Shown here: piece by piece, positions 54,368 to 56,059 of the stretch
Layout of the letters: each line of letters starts with the position of its first letter
How positions within the stretch are numbered: the first letter of the stretch is position 1
From: Kofleriaceae bacterium
GTDB taxonomy: Bacteria > Myxococcota_A > Polyangia > Haliangiales > Haliangiaceae
DNA length: 56,059 nucleotides
Assembly (NCBI GenBank): GCA_018058095.1
Contig: JAGPCO010000038.1
Coordinates: 1 to 56,059, forward strand
Direction of reading: 5' to 3'
Program-made: the position numbers and the translations under genes
Notes under the pieces: generated by a model
The model's database searches: none
What the model saw: the letters and a program-made list of their open reading frames with translations, nothing else
What the model was told of the DNA's origin: nothing

Positions 54368-55576
54368 ATGGACCTCTTCCACGACAACCCGATGCTGCAG
54401 GCGGTGCGCCAGATGCTGGGCGCGTTCGCCACCAAGTCGATCCGGCCCATCGCCGGCGTGCACGACCGCGACGAGTCGATGCCGTGGGACCTGATGAAGC
54501 AGGCCCAGGCGTTCGGCCTGAGCCAGACCGCGGTGCTCGACGGCCGCAAGAAGCTGACCGGCCAGGACGACGACCCCGATCCGAAGAAGCCGAAGTCGCA
54601 GGGCCGCATGTCGGTGGTCGGCGCCGAGGAGCTGGCCTACGGCTGCGCCGGCATCTGCCTGGCCCTGGGCGGTTCGGGCCTGGCGGCGTCGCCGGTGGCG
54701 CGCATGGGCACCGAGGAGCAGAAGGCCGAGTTCCGCCGGCTCCTGGCCGGCGTCGACGAGCACGGCCACGTCAAGGTGGCGGCGATGGCGCTGTCGGAGC
54801 CGTCGACCGGATCCGACATCTCCGGCCTGGCCACCAGCGCGCGCAAGGACGGCGACCACTACGTGCTCAACGGCAGCAAGCAGTGGATCACCAACGGCCA
54901 GTCGGCCGCGGCCTACGTGGTGTGGGCGCAGACCGATCCGGCCGCCGGTCGCGCCGGCGTGCGCGGCTTCATCGTCGGCCGCGGCACGCCCGGCCTGGTG
55001 CCCGGGCGCAAGGAGGTCAAGCTCGGCATCCGCGCCTCGGAGACCGCCCAGGTCCACTTCGAGGACTGCCGGGTGCACGAGGCGATGATGCTCGGTGGTG
55101 GCGGCAGCCGCGAGGGCCTGGCCGACACCAAGAAGATGCTCGACTCGACCCGGCCGGTGGTCGGCGCCCAGGCGGTCGGCATCGCCCGCGCCGCGCTCGA
55201 GCACCTGCTGACGCGCATCAAGGGCAGCGAGCTGCGCGGCACGCCGATGGCCAGCCACCAGCACCTGATGTTCGAGGTCGCCGACATGGAGATGGAGGTC
55301 ACCGCCGCCCGCCTGCTGGTCTACAAGGCGGCCTGGATGGCCGACCACCACCAGGACAACGTGACCGAGGCGTCGATGGCCAAGGCCTACGCCGCCGGGG
55401 TCGCGCAGCGGGTCACGACCCGGGCCATGGCCCTGCTCGGTGAGGAGGCGCTCGAGCCGGGCCACCCCGTCGAGAAGTGGTACCGCGACGCCAAGATCTA
55501 CGACATCTTCGAGGGCACCGGCCAGATCCAGCGTCGCATCATCGCCCGGGCCCTGACCGGCGTGAACCCGACCTAG
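54368..55576 (+). CDS. Acyl-CoA dehydrogenase
   Basis: 402 residues; GAGGA precedes the ATG. Flavin and substrate motifs are clear: AMALSEPSTGSDISGLATSA, YVLNGSKQWITNG, KLGIRASETAQVHFEDC, then the catalytic Glu in KIYDIFEGTGQIQR. It oxidises an acyl-CoA to the 2,3-enoyl-CoA and passes electrons to ETF. With the preceding gene it may form a two-subunit enzyme or act in sequence. The TAG stop at 55574-55576 lies inside REP-like palindrome D. Confidence 0.92.
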   Translation: MDLFHDNPMLQAVRQMLGAFATKSIRPIAGVHDRDESMPWDLMKQAQAFGLSQTAVLDGRKKLTGQDDDPDPKKPKSQGRMSVVGAEELAYGCAGICLALGGSGLAASPVARMGTEEQKAEFRRLLAGVDEHGHVKVAAMALSEPSTGSDISGLATSARKDGDHYVLNGSKQWITNGQSAAAYVVWAQTDPAAGRAGVRGFIVGRGTPGLVPGRKEVKLGIRASETAQVHFEDCRVHEAMMLGGGGSREGLADTKKMLDSTRPVVGAQAVGIARAALEHLLTRIKGSELRGTPMASHQHLMFEVADMEMEVTAARLLVYKAAWMADHHQDNVTEASMAKAYAAGVAQRVTTRAMALLGEEALEPGHPVEKWYRDAKIYDIFEGTGQIQRRIIARALTGVNPT

Positions 55577-55603
55577 CAGGATGCTGAAGTAGCATCCTGC
55601 TAG
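55573..55603. repeat. REP-like palindrome D next to the RAYT gene
   Basis: Perfect 13-bp arms CTAGCAGGATGCT (55573-55585) and AGCATCCTGCTAG (55591-55603) with loop GAAGT. The geometry is the same as palindrome A: 13-bp core arms, 5-nt loop, CTAG at both ends. Its TAG is the stop of the acyl-CoA dehydrogenase gene. Confidence 0.85.
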
Positions 55604-55628
55604 TCATATGCCGCCGGCACGGGTCTTT

Positions 55629-55642
55629 CAGCAGCCTGCTAG
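55629..55642. repeat. REP-like half element E, downstream of the RAYT gene
   Basis: CAGCAGCCTGCTAG equals the right arm of palindrome A; no left partner is present. It lies 29 bp after the RAYT stop codon. RAYT genes are commonly bordered by the REP elements they recognise. Confidence 0.75.
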
Positions 55643-55670
55643 CTAAGCAGCTCGTCGAGGCGGGGCACCG

Positions 55671-56059
55671 TCATCGCGCGCGTGGAGGCCGTGGAGGCCG
55701 TCGGTCCAGCAACTCGGCCGGGTCGATCGGCCCGCCGGCGCGGAGCCAGCCCTCGCGGGCGAGCCAGGTCTTCGGAGCGCTCAACGGGGAGCCCGCGGGA
55801 GGCGGCGACCCGTCGATGACCCAGACACCCGACTTCGTCGGGTGCCATCGTCCCGACGACCACCGGTCGGGCTCGAAGAAGCGCAGGCGCTGGCGTAGCT
55901 GGCCTCGATTCGCCTGCCAATCCCGGATGGAGTGACTCACGTGGTTGAACAGGACGTAGCGCAGGGTGTTGCGCATCTGCGTCGGTGAGGTGACCGGGCG
56001 GGCGTGGTAGCGGTCGGCGAAGACCCGGCCACGGCGGCCGAAGGCCTTGTTCCAGCCGC
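55671..56059 (-). CDS. REP-associated tyrosine transposase (RAYT), C-terminal part
   Basis: 128 residues are visible; the gene runs off the right edge, so the HUH motif lies outside the window. The region GRRGRVFADRYHARPV followed by QMRNTLRYVLFNHVSH, and the C-terminal SGRWHPTKSGVW and APKTWLAREGWLR, are the hallmark of the RAYT branch of IS200/Y1 transposases. RAYTs are single-copy, domesticated-looking enzymes that bind and cut REP palindromes. The matching repeats at 55573 and 55629 lie directly downstream. An alternative frame ending at 55639 is a shadow. The stop is TGA at 55671-55673. Confidence 0.85.
   Translation of the reverse strand, partial: GWNKAFGRRGRVFADRYHARPVTSPTQMRNTLRYVLFNHVSHSIRDWQANRGQLRQRLRFFEPDRWSSGRWHPTKSGVWVIDGSPPPAGSPLSAPKTWLAREGWLRAGGPIDPAELLDRRPPRPPRAR

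Noticed and set aside
55639-55920. Open frame ending at the TAG of repeat half element E
   Set aside because: Its sequence is low-complexity and out of frame with the clear RAYT protein, which ends at TGA 55671; element E therefore does not supply the RAYT stop.

Overview
The window is very GC-rich, bacterial and almost fully coding. It most likely comes from a myxobacterium (Myxococcota) or close relative. This rests on the many Cys-rich lipoproteins, a MYXO-CTERM-like tail (Cys, membrane helix, Arg cluster) on a secreted protease-like protein, the SRPBCC/DUF5939 nucleotide cyclase, a MerR-TPR fusion, a giant alpha-2-macroglobulin and frequent GTGA start/stop overlaps. No rRNA, tRNA, CRISPR array or prophage was seen. 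One gene is cut at each edge.

Layout. 1-2390 (-): a truncated haemoglobin (partial) overlapping a molybdopterin oxidoreductase. 2543-4402 (+): a class III nucleotide cyclase. 4419-8474 (-): a lipid-modification cluster (DoxX, FAD amine-oxidase-like protein, DUF1365, cyclopropane-fatty-acid-synthase-like methyltransferase). 8602-14074: small genes including a KANL3/Tex30-type hydrolase, MerR-TPR regulator, PAP2 phosphatase, extensin-like protein, CBS protein and C-type-lectin-like lipoprotein. 14075-23403 (-): a YfbK-type VWA protein and a complete phosphate module, OprP-like porin, phoB, phoR, pstS, pstC, pstA, pstB, but no phoU. Three of its upstream regions carry direct repeats of CCGTCAC at 11-bp spacing, good candidates for Pho boxes. 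23520-31427: a YhbY protein, a metalloprotease-like MYXO-CTERM protein and a tripartite RND efflux operon. 31458-34245 (-): three overlapping genes around a PP2C phosphatase. 34371-39287: aminopeptidase P, PilZ protein, envelope proteins and a KamA-type radical SAM enzyme. 39491-45087: a repetitive acidic protein with a double-glycine-like leader, a DsbA-like lipoprotein and two Cys-rich lipoproteins. 45375-51518 (-): alpha-2-macroglobulin. 51858-55576 (+): a lipoprotein, a peroxiredoxin and two acyl-CoA dehydrogenases. 55671-56059 (-): the C-terminal part of a REP-associated tyrosine transposase (RAYT).

Two observations stand out. First, the peroxiredoxin gene at 52680-53141 has an in-frame TGA exactly where the peroxidatic cysteine belongs, followed at the right distance by a SECIS-like hairpin, so it is probably a selenoprotein that ordinary gene calling would split. 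Second, a family of palindromic repeats with the head CTAGCAGG occurs five times. Two copies lie just downstream of the RAYT gene, and in four of the five the TAG of the repeat is itself the stop codon of the neighbouring gene. This looks like a REP/REPIN-RAYT system that has settled at gene 3' ends. Two of these copies belong to a duplicated module of GGGCAC hexamers plus a long hairpin next to unrelated genes.
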